25,930 bases of DNA from JAJDGF01 sp031549325 (lineage in GTDB: Bacteria > Bacillota > Clostridia > Christensenellales > Aristaeellaceae). Each line of letters starts with the position of its first letter. The stretch's first letter is position 1. The translations under genes were made by a program, and so were the position numbers. The notes under the pieces are model-generated. The model made no database searches. It saw only the letters and a program-made list of their open reading frames with translations, and had not been told where the DNA came from. Where the stretch lies: contig JAVBQA010000006.1 in the NCBI GenBank assembly GCA_031549325.1, positions 1 through 25,930 of the forward strand, in the 5' to 3' direction. Shown piece after piece: positions 7,274-14,439 of the stretch.

Positions 7274-7561
7274 ATGCCGTATGCCGTGTACCGCATTTTT
7301 TATTTTGTCCGTTGCGCGCTCTGGGTTGCGAGCTGGGCGCTGATGTTGTATCTGCTGATGGGCTGGTTCGCCAAGCCCAACAACCGGCTGCGCGTCATTC
7401 TAAGCGCGATTTTCGATCCGTTGCTGCAGCCGTTGCGCGCGCTGCAGGTGCGCCTGCTCGGCAACCGGCTGCCCATCGACCTGAGTCCGCTGCTTGGATT
7501 TTTCGCGATCCAGCTGCTGGACACACTGGTCAGAGGGTTTTACGACCTGATTCGCTGGTAG
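7274..7561 (+). CDS. ylmG: YggT/YlmG family membrane protein
   Basis: A 95-aa protein with two hydrophobic helices (about 10-32 and 70-90) separated by the family motif region NRLRVILSAIFDPLLQPLRA. YggT proteins lie beside sepF throughout Bacillota, cyanobacteria and plastid lineages, and are linked to division or membrane-protein insertion; the molecular role is not settled. CGGAGGA is the SD. The gap to sepF is 18 bases and to ylmH three bases, so all are one operon. Confidence 0.93.
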   Translation: MPYAVYRIFYFVRCALWVASWALMLYLLMGWFAKPNNRLRVILSAIFDPLLQPLRALQVRLLGNRLPIDLSPLLGFFAIQLLDTLVRGFYDLIRW

Positions 7562-7564
7562 CCG

Positions 7565-8305
7565 ATGAGCAAAGCGCCCATCGAAGCCCGATTCACAGAC
7601 CTTGCGCGCGCGTGCGTCCAGGCGGGGCGGCCGCGCTTTGCGCGTTTTTTGGAACCCAACCAGCTGCCGCTGGCGCGCAAGGCCGCGCATGAGCAGGGCG
7701 CGCGGTTTGAGGCGTTTGGCGGCTATCCGGACGCCGAGCGCTGTCTGGGCGCGTTTGCTCCGGACGACGAGGCGCTTGTCTGGCCCGTTCGATGCTTGCG
7801 GCTGGATTGGAACGATAAGTATGGCGCGCCGTCTCACCGGGACCTGCTGGGCGCTGTGATGGCACAGGGCCTTGAGCGGTCCATGCTGGGGGACATCCAG
7901 CTGGGGCAAGGCTGCGCATATCTGTTCTGCACACCGGAGGCGGCCGAATACTTGCGCGGGAATCTAGATTCCGCTGGGCGCACGCGCCTCCGAATTCTTG
8001 AGATCCCATATGAAGAGGCCGTCGTTGCCGAACCTGTGGGCACGACCATCCGGGTGACGCTGGCGTCGCTGCGGCTGGACACGCTGGTTTCGGAGGGCTA
8101 TGACCTGTCGCGCAGCCAGGCCCAATCGCTGATCGAGCGAGGGCTTGTCAAGCTGAACCACACGGAGCAGCTGCGCACAGACGCCCGGATCGAGCGGGGC
8201 GATCTGGTCTCGGTGCGGGGCTATGGGCGGCTAAAGCTGATCGAGGTTGAGGGGGAGACCCGCAAGGGACGCATCGCGTCCCGGGTTTTTCGCTACGGCG
8301 ATTGA
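7565..8305 (+). CDS. ylmH: YlmH family S4-domain RNA-binding protein
   Basis: A 246-aa cytoplasmic protein. The N-terminal part (about 1-155) is the YlmH-specific domain with ARFTDLARACVQAGRPRFARFLEPNQ and the LDWNDKYGAPSHRDLLGAVMAQGLER region. The C-terminal S4 RNA-binding domain is at about 165-235 (LASLRLDTLVSEGYDLSRSQ, LIERGLVKLNH, RIERGDLVSVRGYGRLKL). YlmH homologues bind ribosomal components and have been tied to ribosome-associated quality control. The ATG lies three bases after the yggT stop with no strong SD, suggesting translational coupling. Confidence 0.93.
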   Translation: MSKAPIEARFTDLARACVQAGRPRFARFLEPNQLPLARKAAHEQGARFEAFGGYPDAERCLGAFAPDDEALVWPVRCLRLDWNDKYGAPSHRDLLGAVMAQGLERSMLGDIQLGQGCAYLFCTPEAAEYLRGNLDSAGRTRLRILEIPYEEAVVAEPVGTTIRVTLASLRLDTLVSEGYDLSRSQAQSLIERGLVKLNHTEQLRTDARIERGDLVSVRGYGRLKLIEVEGETRKGRIASRVFRYGD

Positions 8306-8455
8306 TAATTTTCTGTAAAATGAGAGGAATTGCCAAGTATTATAGAGAATACAATTGGGAACGCTCGAATATACCTATAGGGTTTTGGACGAGTTTTCTC
8401 GGGGGATAGCCCCTTTCGCAAGGATAGCATCAAGCGTTGAAAGGAAGATGCGGAC

Positions 8456-9121
8456 ATGATCACCGTCAAGGACATCCGCGAAAAGGAATTTGGCAAGCAA
8501 AAGCACGGCTATCATGAGGATGAGGTTGACGATTTTCTGGATGAAATCGCCGACCAAATGGAAGCGCTCATCAAAGAAAATCGCTCGCTGCTGACGCAGC
8601 TTGACGAAGCCAAGGCCGCCGCCATTGCTTTTCCGGAAGCGCCCGCGCCGCAGGCTGTTTACGAGCCTCCGGTGGTGACCGCGCCCGCGCGGGATGAGCA
8701 TGCGGTGGACGAGCCGTCATATTTCAAAAATCTTGAAACCACCCTGCGCGATACGCTGCTGTCTGCCCAGCGCGTGGCCGACAACACCGTCGCCGAGGCC
8801 CGCGTAAAGGCACGGGATCTGATCAACGGCGCCGAAGAACAGGCCAAGCAGCTGGTGACCGGCGCCCAGGAGCAGGCGCAGAAGATGACCGACGATGCGC
8901 AGAGCGCCCTTCAAAGCGCCAAGGCTAAGCTCGAAAACTTTAAAAAGCAGCACGAGGATTACAGGAGCCGCGCCGTGCACATGATCAAGGAGCAGATGGC
9001 TGCGCTGAAGATCGACGAGGAAGAGGTTGTGCAGAAGATGGAGCATAAGGCTCAGCACAAGGCCGCGCCAGCCAAGAGCGAGCAGACTAAGATCGACACC
9101 GGGGACAAGCCGGCGGATTAA
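8456..9121 (+). CDS. divIVA: Cell division / polarity protein DivIVA
   Basis: A 221-aa coiled-coil protein. Residues 1-50 are the conserved membrane-binding head (ITVKDIREKEFGKQKHGYHE, then DEVDDFLDEIADQMEALIKE). A Pro/Ala-rich linker (about 60-85) leads to a long coiled coil (about 90-200). DivIVA senses negatively curved membrane at poles and septa. The C-terminal tail is lysine-rich. AAAGGAAG precedes the ATG. A 150-base gap to ylmH contains small inverted repeats but no clear promoter, so read-through from the ylm genes is likely. The gene ends in a strong hairpin. Confidence 0.95.
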   Translation: MITVKDIREKEFGKQKHGYHEDEVDDFLDEIADQMEALIKENRSLLTQLDEAKAAAIAFPEAPAPQAVYEPPVVTAPARDEHAVDEPSYFKNLETTLRDTLLSAQRVADNTVAEARVKARDLINGAEEQAKQLVTGAQEQAQKMTDDAQSALQSAKAKLENFKKQHEDYRSRAVHMIKEQMAALKIDEEEVVQKMEHKAQHKAAPAKSEQTKIDTGDKPAD

Positions 9122-9135
9122 CAGACATCCAAGTC

Positions 9136-9170
9136 GCGGCGGGCGCACGAAAGCGTGCGTCCGCCGCTTT
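9136..9170 (+). terminator. Terminator after divIVA
   Basis: GCGGCGGGCGCACG (9136-9149) pairs with CGTGCGTCCGCCGC (9154-9167): a 14-bp stem with one G-U pair and an AAAG loop, followed by TTT, with a second T7 run about 30 bases on. It closes the ylmE-divIVA transcription unit. Confidence 0.8.
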
Positions 9171-9224
9171 GTGGATTTCCCCTCCTTTTTTTGGGCATCC
9201 TGATGGAGATGGAGGGGAGTTTGC

Positions 9225-9503
9225 GTGGACGAAGGGCTGATCTCAAGGCTTGAAAGGTTAGTGCATTCGCTTGAGCGGATGCAGCTTGAGGACTATTTGA
9301 ATTATGTGCAGGATCGTCGCAAGCTGTTCCTGAACAATCTGCTGATCGGCATGGCGCGGGGCCTGGGCACAGCCATCGGCATCACGGTGCTGGGCGCCAT
9401 CGTCATTATGACGCTGCAGCAGCTGGTGCAGATCAACATTCCGGTGATCGGGGATTTTTTGGCCGAGCTGGTGCGGATCGTCCAAAAGCGTCTCGAGCTA
9501 TAA
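9225..9503 (+). CDS. DUF5665 domain-containing small membrane protein
   Basis: A 92-aa protein that starts with GTG, preceded by GAGGGGAG at a good distance. The first 30 residues are an amphipathic, charged helix (RLERLVHSLERMQLEDYLNY). RRKLFLNNLLIGMARGLGTA then leads into a glycine-rich membrane helix (about 45-67) and a C-terminal amphipathic helix (FLAELVRIVQKRLEL). This is the layout of DUF5665, common in Clostridia near lspA and ileS; its function is unknown. It lies ten bases upstream of lspA and is probably cotranscribed with it. Confidence 0.82.
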   Translation: MDEGLISRLERLVHSLERMQLEDYLNYVQDRRKLFLNNLLIGMARGLGTAIGITVLGAIVIMTLQQLVQINIPVIGDFLAELVRIVQKRLEL

Positions 9504-9513
9504 GGAGTACTGA

Positions 9514-10005
9514 ATGAAATTTCGTATACTCGCGCTTGTTCCCGCGTTGTTCGCGCTGGATCGGGCGAGCAAAATCTGGGCCCACAACGACCTGCGGCTG
9601 CGGCCGGGCGGCGTGATGGAGCTGATCCCGCGCGTGTTTCGTCTGCGCTATGTGGAAAACGACGGCGCGGCGTTTTCGCTGTTTTCCGGAAATCCCTGGC
9701 TGCTGATCGGGATGACCTCGATGATCATGCTGGCGGTGCTTTGTTACATGCTGTTCAGCAAGAAGGCCTCGCGGTTCGCGCTGTGCTCGTTGGCGCTGGT
9801 GCTCGCCGGGGGTCTGGGGAACCTGTACGACCGGATCGCCTACCAGAAGGTGATCGACTATGCTGAGCTGCTGTTCATCCGGTTCGCGATCTTCAACTTG
9901 GCCGACGTGTTTGTGTGCGGCGGCGCCATACTGGGCGCCATCGCGCTGTTTCTGATGGACCGGAAGGAAGTGAAGCGCGTTGAAATGGACGGTGGCGGCG
10001 GCTGA
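9514..10005 (+). CDS. lspA: Lipoprotein signal peptidase (signal peptidase II)
   Basis: A 163-aa membrane aspartic peptidase that removes the signal peptide of diacylglyceryl-modified prolipoproteins, the step after Lgt. Four hydrophobic helices are visible. Conserved elements are LDRASKIWA (15-23), YVENDGAAFSLF (46-57), GGLGNLYDRI (99-108), and the catalytic Asp pair, D115 in VIDY and D131 in FNLADVF. The glycine-rich tail (MDGGGG) overlaps the start of the next gene by 26 bases. AAGGAG lies upstream of the ATG. Confidence 0.96.
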   Translation: MKFRILALVPALFALDRASKIWAHNDLRLRPGGVMELIPRVFRLRYVENDGAAFSLFSGNPWLLIGMTSMIMLAVLCYMLFSKKASRFALCSLALVLAGGLGNLYDRIAYQKVIDYAELLFIRFAIFNLADVFVCGGAILGAIALFLMDRKEVKRVEMDGGGG

Positions 10006-10885
10006 TGCGGGCAAGCGGCTGGACGTATACCTGAGCGAGTGCACAGGCCTGACGCGCTCCCAGGCCGGACAGCATGTAAAGAGGGGCCGCGCGCTGATCG
10101 ATGGCGTGGCAGAGACCAAGGCCGGGTTCGCGCTCCGCGAGGGCTGCCAGATTCTGTTTGATCAGCCCGAGCCCGAACCGTCCCATATCGACGCCCAACC
10201 GCTGGCGTTGCGCATTGTGTACCAGGACGGGGAGCTGGCGGTGGTCTATAAGCCATCCGGCATGGTGGTGCACCCAGCCGCGGGCAACCATGACGGCACG
10301 CTGGTAAACGCGCTGCTGTACCATCTGGAAGGGCTCAGCGGCATCGGCGGCGAGATCCGTCCGGGCATCGTGCACCGGATCGACAAGGACACCTCCGGTC
10401 TGCTGCTGGTGGCAAAAAACGACCACAGCCACATTGCGCTGTCCGAGCAGATCAAGGCGCACAGCATCACCCGCGCCTACCTGGCGGCGGTGATCGGGCA
10501 TCCGAAGCAGGACGAGGGTTTTGTCGACGCGCCCATCGGACGGCACCCATCCGACCGGAAAAAGATGGGGATCGTCCCGAACGGACGCGGCGCGCGCACC
10601 GATTGGCGGGTGATCGAGCGGCTGCGCGGCGCTTGTTTGCTGGAATGCGTGCTGACCACCGGGCGCACCCATCAGATCCGCGTGCACATGGCGTCGGTTG
10701 GCCATCCGGTGCTGGGCGATCCGGTGTATGGGCCGAAAAAATCGCCGTATCCGGTGCAGGGCGGCCAGCTGCTCCACGCGTACAAGCTTGGGTTCACCCA
10801 CCCAACCACCGGCGAGCGCATGACGTTTCAAGCCGAACCCGAGGAGAGGTTTACCGAGTGGGTGGAGAGGCTGAAGATGACCTGA
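9980..10885 (+). CDS. rluD: RluA/RluD-family 23S rRNA pseudouridine synthase
   Basis: A 301-aa enzyme that isomerises uridine to pseudouridine in large-subunit rRNA. An N-terminal S4 domain (about 10-60: GKRLDVYLSECTGLTRSQAG ... KRGRALIDG) precedes the RluA catalytic domain (about 75-295). The catalytic Asp is D135 in HRIDKDTSGLLLVAK; GRTHQIRVHMASVGHPVLGD is the second signature. The TTG start at 9980 lies inside lspA and gives the usual family N-terminus (MKWTVAAADAGKRLD), so overlap of 26 bases is likely real. lspA-rluD adjacency is conserved in Bacillota. The exact target uridines cannot be told from sequence. Confidence 0.93.
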   Translation: MKWTVAAADAGKRLDVYLSECTGLTRSQAGQHVKRGRALIDGVAETKAGFALREGCQILFDQPEPEPSHIDAQPLALRIVYQDGELAVVYKPSGMVVHPAAGNHDGTLVNALLYHLEGLSGIGGEIRPGIVHRIDKDTSGLLLVAKNDHSHIALSEQIKAHSITRAYLAAVIGHPKQDEGFVDAPIGRHPSDRKKMGIVPNGRGARTDWRVIERLRGACLLECVLTTGRTHQIRVHMASVGHPVLGDPVYGPKKSPYPVQGGQLLHAYKLGFTHPTTGERMTFQAEPEERFTEWVERLKMT

Positions 10886-10944
10886 GCGCGGACGACAAGG
10901 GCCGTCCCATCGGTTATCCGCCGACAAAAAATTGCAGATTTCAT

Positions 10945-11001
10945 CGCTGATATTACCAGCGTATCAATCCGGCCTCCTACGCATGATATGGAGGCCGGAT
11001 T
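10945..11001 (+). terminator. Two inverted repeats after the rluD-type gene
   Basis: CGCTG (10945-10949) / CAGCG (10957-10961) is followed by AATCCGGCCTCC (10966-10977) / GGAGGCCGGATT (10990-11001), a perfect 12-bp stem with a 12-base loop. No T-run follows, so it may be a weak terminator, a processing site or a protein site. The 163-base gap holds no other clear element; no promoter was recognised. Confidence 0.5.
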
Positions 11002-11048
11002 CACTTGCTTTGTGAAGCGAGTGCGGGAGGGAAGATAGCATTAAGGAC

Positions 11049-11513
11049 ATGAGATCAATCCAGGGTCTGCCGGTCATCTACAGGGGAAAGCGCATTGGAC
11101 GCGCGACCTCGGTGGAGCTGACTGAGGATCTGACCCGGATGCGTGGGCTGACTGTCGATTGCGGGATGCGCGGCAGCCGCTTTATTCCGGAGCACATGAT
11201 TGGAATCCTCGGGGAGGTATCCATCATTGCAAAGGAAAGCGGCCGGCGGGCCTCCACAAAGGAACCCCTGTTCCCAAGGCGTGCGCTGTCCACAGATGGG
11301 CAGTTGCTTGGGGCAGTGTCAGGTGCAATGATCGACGAGACCACGCGCGGCGTAGAAGCGCTTCAACTCTCCCGAGGGTATATAGACGATCTGCTCGTGG
11401 GCAGGCAGTGGATCCGGCATTTTACGGTGAACCAAGACAGCGGCGACGTGGTTTTTCTGGATGGCATCCAGAAAGCCACCCGGTCGCAGCCGAAAGGAGG
11501 AGAAACGCTATGA
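11049..11513 (+). CDS. PRC-barrel domain protein (YrrD-like)
   Basis: A 154-aa cytoplasmic protein with two beta-rich PRC-barrel-like halves: residues 1-65 (SIQGLPVIYRGKRIGRATSV ... RGSRFIPEHMIGILGEVSII) and about 78-140 (RRALSTDGQLLGAVSGAMID ... GYIDDLLVGRQWIRHFTV). By position, ahead of an AI-2E transporter and the ireB-ruvX genes, it corresponds to Bacillus yrrD. Its function is unknown; PRC-barrels usually bind RNA or proteins. The ATG is preceded by AAGGAC almost without spacer and by GGGAGGGA further up, so initiation may be modest. Its stop overlaps the next ATG by four bases. Confidence 0.8.
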   Translation: MRSIQGLPVIYRGKRIGRATSVELTEDLTRMRGLTVDCGMRGSRFIPEHMIGILGEVSIIAKESGRRASTKEPLFPRRALSTDGQLLGAVSGAMIDETTRGVEALQLSRGYIDDLLVGRQWIRHFTVNQDSGDVVFLDGIQKATRSQPKGGETL

Positions 11514-11674
11514 AAAACGGGTTGAGCAAGGGACTGATGGCGGGTGCGCTGGTGAGCGCGGGCGCGCTGTGGGCGGTGAACAACATGAACAAGCGCCAAA
11601 AGCGCCAGCTGGGCATAATGGCCTCGCGCGCGGCGAACAAGGTGTTGAGCAAGACCGGCGACCTGATCAAATAA
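11510..11674 (+). CDS. 54-aa single-span membrane protein
   Basis: ATG at 11510 overlaps the stop of the PRC-barrel gene (ATGA), with AAAGGAGGAG at 11493-11502 as an excellent SD. The product starts MKNGLSKGLMAGALVSAGAL, a Gly/Ala-rich membrane helix with small-residue spacing (glycine-zipper-like), followed by a strongly basic tail (NKRQKRQLGIMASRAANKVL). In Bacillus a similarly small DUF3918-type protein lies at the same place between yrrD and yrrI; the layout is alike but I cannot prove homology. Function unknown. Confidence 0.72.
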   Translation: MKNGLSKGLMAGALVSAGALWAVNNMNKRQKRQLGIMASRAANKVLSKTGDLIK

Positions 11675-11729
11675 AGGATTTGCACAAAGATCAAACAAAC
11701 GGCGACATATGGCAGATCCGAGGTTGAGC

Positions 11730-12791
11730 ATGGACAAAACGATAAAAATCGACGCGCGGTGGCTGAAGATCGCGCTGGCTGTGGCCGGCGCGGTCCTGCT
11801 GCTTGCGCTGTTTTATCAGCAGGCCATGCTGGTGCTGTCCATGTTGTTGACCAGCTTCATCTTGGCGTTCGTGTTGGCGCCGCTGTGTGAGTTGTTTATG
11901 CGCGTGGGCATTAAGAGCCGCGCGCTGTCCGTGGCGCTTACTTTCCTGCTGGCCATTCTGCTGCTGGCTGCGCTGCTGCTGCTGTTGGTGCCGCCCATCC
12001 TGGAGCAGGTGCGGGAGCTGAGCACGCTGATGGACAGATCCAGCAGCGCCATACAAACGCTGCTTGACCAGCTAAACGCGTTTTTGCGCGCACGGGAACT
12101 TCCGGAGCTGGACATCACCAAGATCGACTGGAGTTTTTTGACCGGTGGCATCGCGGGCATGCTGAATTCCTCGCGCGAGCTGGCGGGCGGCGTCATCGGC
12201 TGGATCAGCCGGTTTGGGCTGTCGCTGATGATGGCGTTTTATTTTCTGCTGTACAAGCAAAACATGCTGCTGAACCTCGAGCTGCTGATCCCCTCCGGCG
12301 CGCGCAAGATCGTCCTGATGATGACGGCTTCCGTCACCCGTGAACTGCGTCAATACCTGAAGGGGCAGCTGACCATCGCGTTGATCGTGGGCGTTCTGGC
12401 CGGGGTGGGCCTGATGATCGTGCGCGTGCCGTCTGCGCTGCTGCTGGGCGCGATCGTGGGCGTGTTCAATTTGATCCCGTACTTCGGGCCGTTGATCGGC
12501 GGCATCCCGGCGGTGTTGATGGCATTGGGGCAGGGGCTGCCGATGGCGCTCATGACGGCCCTGGTGCTGTTCATCGTGCAGCAGCTGGATGGCTTCGTCA
12601 TCGCCCCGCGCGTGATGAGCGGCATGACCGGGCTCAGTCCGCCCGCCGTGCTGCTTGCAATCACCGTGGGAAGCAGCATTTCGGGAATCAGCGGCATGTT
12701 TTTTGCCATACCGGTGCTCCTAATTGTTAGGATTTGTCTAAGAGTTTGGGCTTCGCGCAATGAAGTGATTGAAAAATACCCAGAGATGTAG
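11730..12791 (+). CDS. AI-2E family transporter
   Basis: A protein of about 353 aa with seven to eight hydrophobic helices and the family layout: two N-terminal helices, an amphipathic soluble stretch (about 100-150: LEQVRELSTLMDRSSSAIQT), and a C-terminal helix block with VGVFNLIPYFGPLIGGIPAVL and ISGISGMFFAIPVLLIVRIC. Despite the family name, most members are not shown to move autoinducer-2; some are Na+/H+ antiporters. It matches Bacillus yrrI by position. ATG 11730 is preferred over ATG 11709 because CGAGG lies six bases upstream. The last codons overlap the promoter of ireB. Confidence 0.88.
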   Translation: MDKTIKIDARWLKIALAVAGAVLLLALFYQQAMLVLSMLLTSFILAFVLAPLCELFMRVGIKSRALSVALTFLLAILLLAALLLLLVPPILEQVRELSTLMDRSSSAIQTLLDQLNAFLRARELPELDITKIDWSFLTGGIAGMLNSSRELAGGVIGWISRFGLSLMMAFYFLLYKQNMLLNLELLIPSGARKIVLMMTASVTRELRQYLKGQLTIALIVGVLAGVGLMIVRVPSALLLGAIVGVFNLIPYFGPLIGGIPAVLMALGQGLPMALMTALVLFIVQQLDGFVIAPRVMSGMTGLSPPAVLLAITVGSSISGISGMFFAIPVLLIVRICLRVWASRNEVIEKYPEM

Positions 12792-12797
12792 TATAAT
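12769..12797 (+). promoter_or_regulatory. Sigma-A promoter of ireB-ruvX-DUF1292
   Basis: TTGAAA (12769-12774), 17-base spacer, TATAAT (12792-12797). The -10 box directly follows the TAG stop of the AI-2E gene. Expected start near 12804, about 33 bases before the ireB ATG. Confidence 0.78.
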
Positions 12798-12836
12798 CGG
12801 ATTACTTCTGAGTATACTGCTGAGGGGCGGTGCGAT

Positions 12837-13103
12837 ATGAACGGCAGATTATCCGAGACCAGCAAGTTTAACCTTCCAACAGATCTGAGTGGATCGGCCG
12901 AGGACATTATCCTGGCGGTCTATCAGGCGCTGAAGGCAAAGGGCCACGATCCCATTATGCAGATCGTCGGCTATATCGTCTCGGGCGACCCGACGTACAT
13001 CACCAGCTACAACAACGCCCGCTCGCTGATCCGCAGGCTGGAGCGCGATGAAATCCTGGAGGAGCTGGTGCGCTTCTACGTGGAGGAGCACGAAAAGCGT
13101 TGA
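12837..13103 (+). CDS. ireB: IreB family regulatory phosphoprotein (UPF0297)
   Basis: An 88-aa cytoplasmic protein. The family is well conserved: FNLP near residue 11, EDIILAVYQALKAKGHDPIMQIVGYIVSGDPTYITSYNNARSLIR split over residues 22-66, and an acidic, helical end. In Enterococcus, IreB is phosphorylated on N-terminal threonines by the PASTA kinase IreK and limits cephalosporin resistance. Here the N-terminus has only Ser6, Thr8 and Ser9 (LSETSKFN) as comparable sites. It opens the conserved yrzL-yrrK-yrzB trio, and its TGA overlaps the TTG of ruvX by four bases. Confidence 0.94.
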   Translation: MNGRLSETSKFNLPTDLSGSAEDIILAVYQALKAKGHDPIMQIVGYIVSGDPTYITSYNNARSLIRRLERDEILEELVRFYVEEHEKR

Positions 13104-13525
13104 AGCAAAGAGTGCTGTGTCTGGACGTGGGGGAAAAGCGCATCGGGGTGGCGGTTTCGGATCTGCTGGGCTTGACGGCTCAGGGCGTGACCACCATCGA
13201 AAGCATGGGCACTGAGCGCGACATCGCGCGTGTTGTTGAGCTTGCCAAGCAATATGAGGTCCAGCGCATTGTGGTTGGCCTTCCCAAGAACATGGATGGC
13301 ACCACCGGCTTTCAGGCCGAGCGCGTGATGGCGTTCGCCGAGCGGCTGGCGGGGATCGGCCATCAGATCGTCTATCAGGATGAGCGGCTGACCACAGCCT
13401 CCGCCCGCAGGACGCTGATCGAGGGCGACGTGAGCCGTAAAAAGCGCAAACAGGTCATCGACAAACTCGCTGCGGTCTATATACTGCAAGGCTACATGGA
13501 CAGCAGCGATTTTCATAAGGGATAA
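13100..13525 (+). CDS. ruvX: Holliday junction resolvase-like protein RuvX/YqgF
   Basis: A 141-aa RNase H-fold nuclease implicated in 16S rRNA 5'-end maturation and, by homology, Holliday junction processing. Acidic residues expected for metal binding are visible: D9 in LDVGEKRIGVAVSD, E95 in YQDERLTT and D121 in KQVIDKLAAVYILQ. VVGLPKNMDGTTG (about 58-70) is the standard central motif. The TTG start overlaps the ireB stop (TTGA), and it gives the correct family N-terminus. Length is normal. Confidence 0.95.
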   Translation: MKQRVLCLDVGEKRIGVAVSDLLGLTAQGVTTIESMGTERDIARVVELAKQYEVQRIVVGLPKNMDGTTGFQAERVMAFAERLAGIGHQIVYQDERLTTASARRTLIEGDVSRKKRKQVIDKLAAVYILQGYMDSSDFHKG

Positions 13526-13557
13526 CCCTTCCAAATTATGGCAGGAGGACATGTTCG

Positions 13558-13869
13558 ATGGACGGCAGGATGGAGAACGAGAGCAACATCATTGAGCTGG
13601 TGGATGAGAACGAGAAAACGGTGCGCTTTGAGCATCTGATGACGGTTGAATATGAGGGAGACGCCTATGTGCTGCTGTCTCCGATCGATGAGATCGAAGA
13701 CATCGGAGAGGACGAGGTGGTCATCCTGAAGATTGAAGAGGGCGAGGAAGACGACACCTACGTGGGCGTTGAGGACGAGGAACTGTTGGAAAAAGTCTTC
13801 GAGCGCTACTTGGAGATCGCCGAGGCCGACGAAGAGGAACTCGAGAGCCAGGAGGATGGGGACGAATAA
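13558..13869 (+). CDS. DUF1292 protein (UPF0473, YrzB-like)
   Basis: A 103-aa, strongly acidic cytoplasmic protein. NIIELVDENEKTVRFEHLMT, then YEGDAYVLLSPIDE, then VVILKIEEGEEDDTYVGVED match the DUF1292 beta-rich core; the tail is almost all Glu and Asp. Function unknown. AGGAGG lies upstream of ATG 13558, and ATG 13570 is an alternative start. It is the third gene of the conserved ireB-ruvX-yrzB group. No strong terminator follows, so some transcripts may read into the pheST leader. Confidence 0.9.
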   Translation: MDGRMENESNIIELVDENEKTVRFEHLMTVEYEGDAYVLLSPIDEIEDIGEDEVVILKIEEGEEDDTYVGVEDEELLEKVFERYLEIAEADEEELESQEDGDE

Positions 13870-13944
13870 GTCAGCCACTGCCATCCATGGAGCCATTGCC
13901 CAAACCGAGAGCGCGTGAAAGCAGAGGACTTTTTGCATTCTTAC

Positions 13945-13973
13945 TTGCGGTTTTGGCAAAGCTATGCTATAAT
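13945..13973 (+). promoter_or_regulatory. Sigma-A promoter of the T-box-pheST unit
   Basis: TTGCGG (13945-13950), 17-base spacer, TATAAT (13968-13973), with TG at 13965-13966 giving an extended -10. Expected start near 13980, just before the T-box leader. Confidence 0.78.
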
Positions 13974-13984
13974 GCGGATGCAAT

Positions 13985-14245
13985 TGAGCATCTTCGGCGA
14001 TGAGGGAGAAAAGTACCCGGATCTGACCGCCCGACAGAGAAAGAGCGCCATCGGCTGAAAGCGCGCGGGGCAGGGCAACCGGCGAAGTTCGCTCCGGAGC
14101 TTCCGCTTTGAACTCGCAGTAGAAGCGGACGGATTCATCCCCGTTATTCGGATGAGAGGTTTGACCGAATGCCTTGGTCAGACAAACCTTGGGTGGTACC
14201 GCGAATCACTTCGCCCCGGATTTGGGGCGGAGTTTTTTGTTTTCC
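13985..14245 (+). promoter_or_regulatory. T-box leader (tRNA-Phe responsive) with terminator
   Basis: A T-box riboswitch controlling pheST by sensing uncharged tRNA-Phe. AAAAGTACC (about 14010) and CAGAGAAAGAGCG...GGCTGAAAG (about 14034-14060) fit Stem I. CTCCGGAGC at 14092-14100 is followed by TTC (14101-14103), the proposed Phe specifier. TGAAC...GCAGTAG between CCGCTT and AAGCGG resembles the S-turn of Stem II. The T-box sequence GGGTGGTACCGCG is at 14191-14203; TGGT (14194-14197) complements an ACCA acceptor end, as in tRNA-Phe. The terminator stem CTTCGCCCC (14209-14217) / GGGGCGGAG (14224-14232) precedes T6. The specifier is inferred from neighbouring motifs and the downstream gene, not from a computed fold. 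Confidence 0.9.
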
Positions 14246-14249
14246 GGAT

Positions 14250-14436
14250 CCAGAATGTCATGTCCCGGCGGGAGCCGGAGGCGGGCGCGGTCGGCGGCGG
14301 AGCAAGCGAACCGGGAATTCTTTGGACATGCGATGCCGAAGGGCATCGCGAGAGGCGCGCAAGCGGCGGCGTACGCGCCGGCCCATTGTCAAAGAGCGGG
14401 GGGAGGAAGCCCCGCATGAAAAGGAGGACGATCTCT
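14250..14436 (+). other. GC-rich structured spacer between T-box terminator and pheS
   Basis: This 187-base stretch has no convincing gene. It contains CATGTCC (14259-14265) / GGACATG (14324-14330), then GCGATGCC (14330-14337) / GGCATCGC (14342-14349) with a GAAG loop, then GCGGGG (14396-14401) / CCCCGC (14410-14415). The last hairpin stands just before the pheS SD AAGGAGG (14421-14427). In most T-box operons the start codon follows the terminator much sooner. Confidence 0.6.
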
Positions 14437-14439
14437 GTG

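Noticed and set aside
8306..8455. Separate promoter for divIVA
   Set aside because: Several AT-rich hexamers are present (TATTAT, TACAAT, TATAGG), but none has a -35 at 16-18 bases, so no promoter is claimed.
9893..10927. 344-codon open frame opposite the rluD-type gene
   Set aside because: It is antisense to a clear pseudouridine synthase, with low-complexity composition and no start signal.
14152..14439. 96-codon in-frame upstream extension of pheS
   Set aside because: It crosses the T-box sequence and its terminator, lacks homology to PheS N-termini, and the SD at 14421-14427 serves the start at 14437/14440. Absence of stops is expected from the GC-rich composition.
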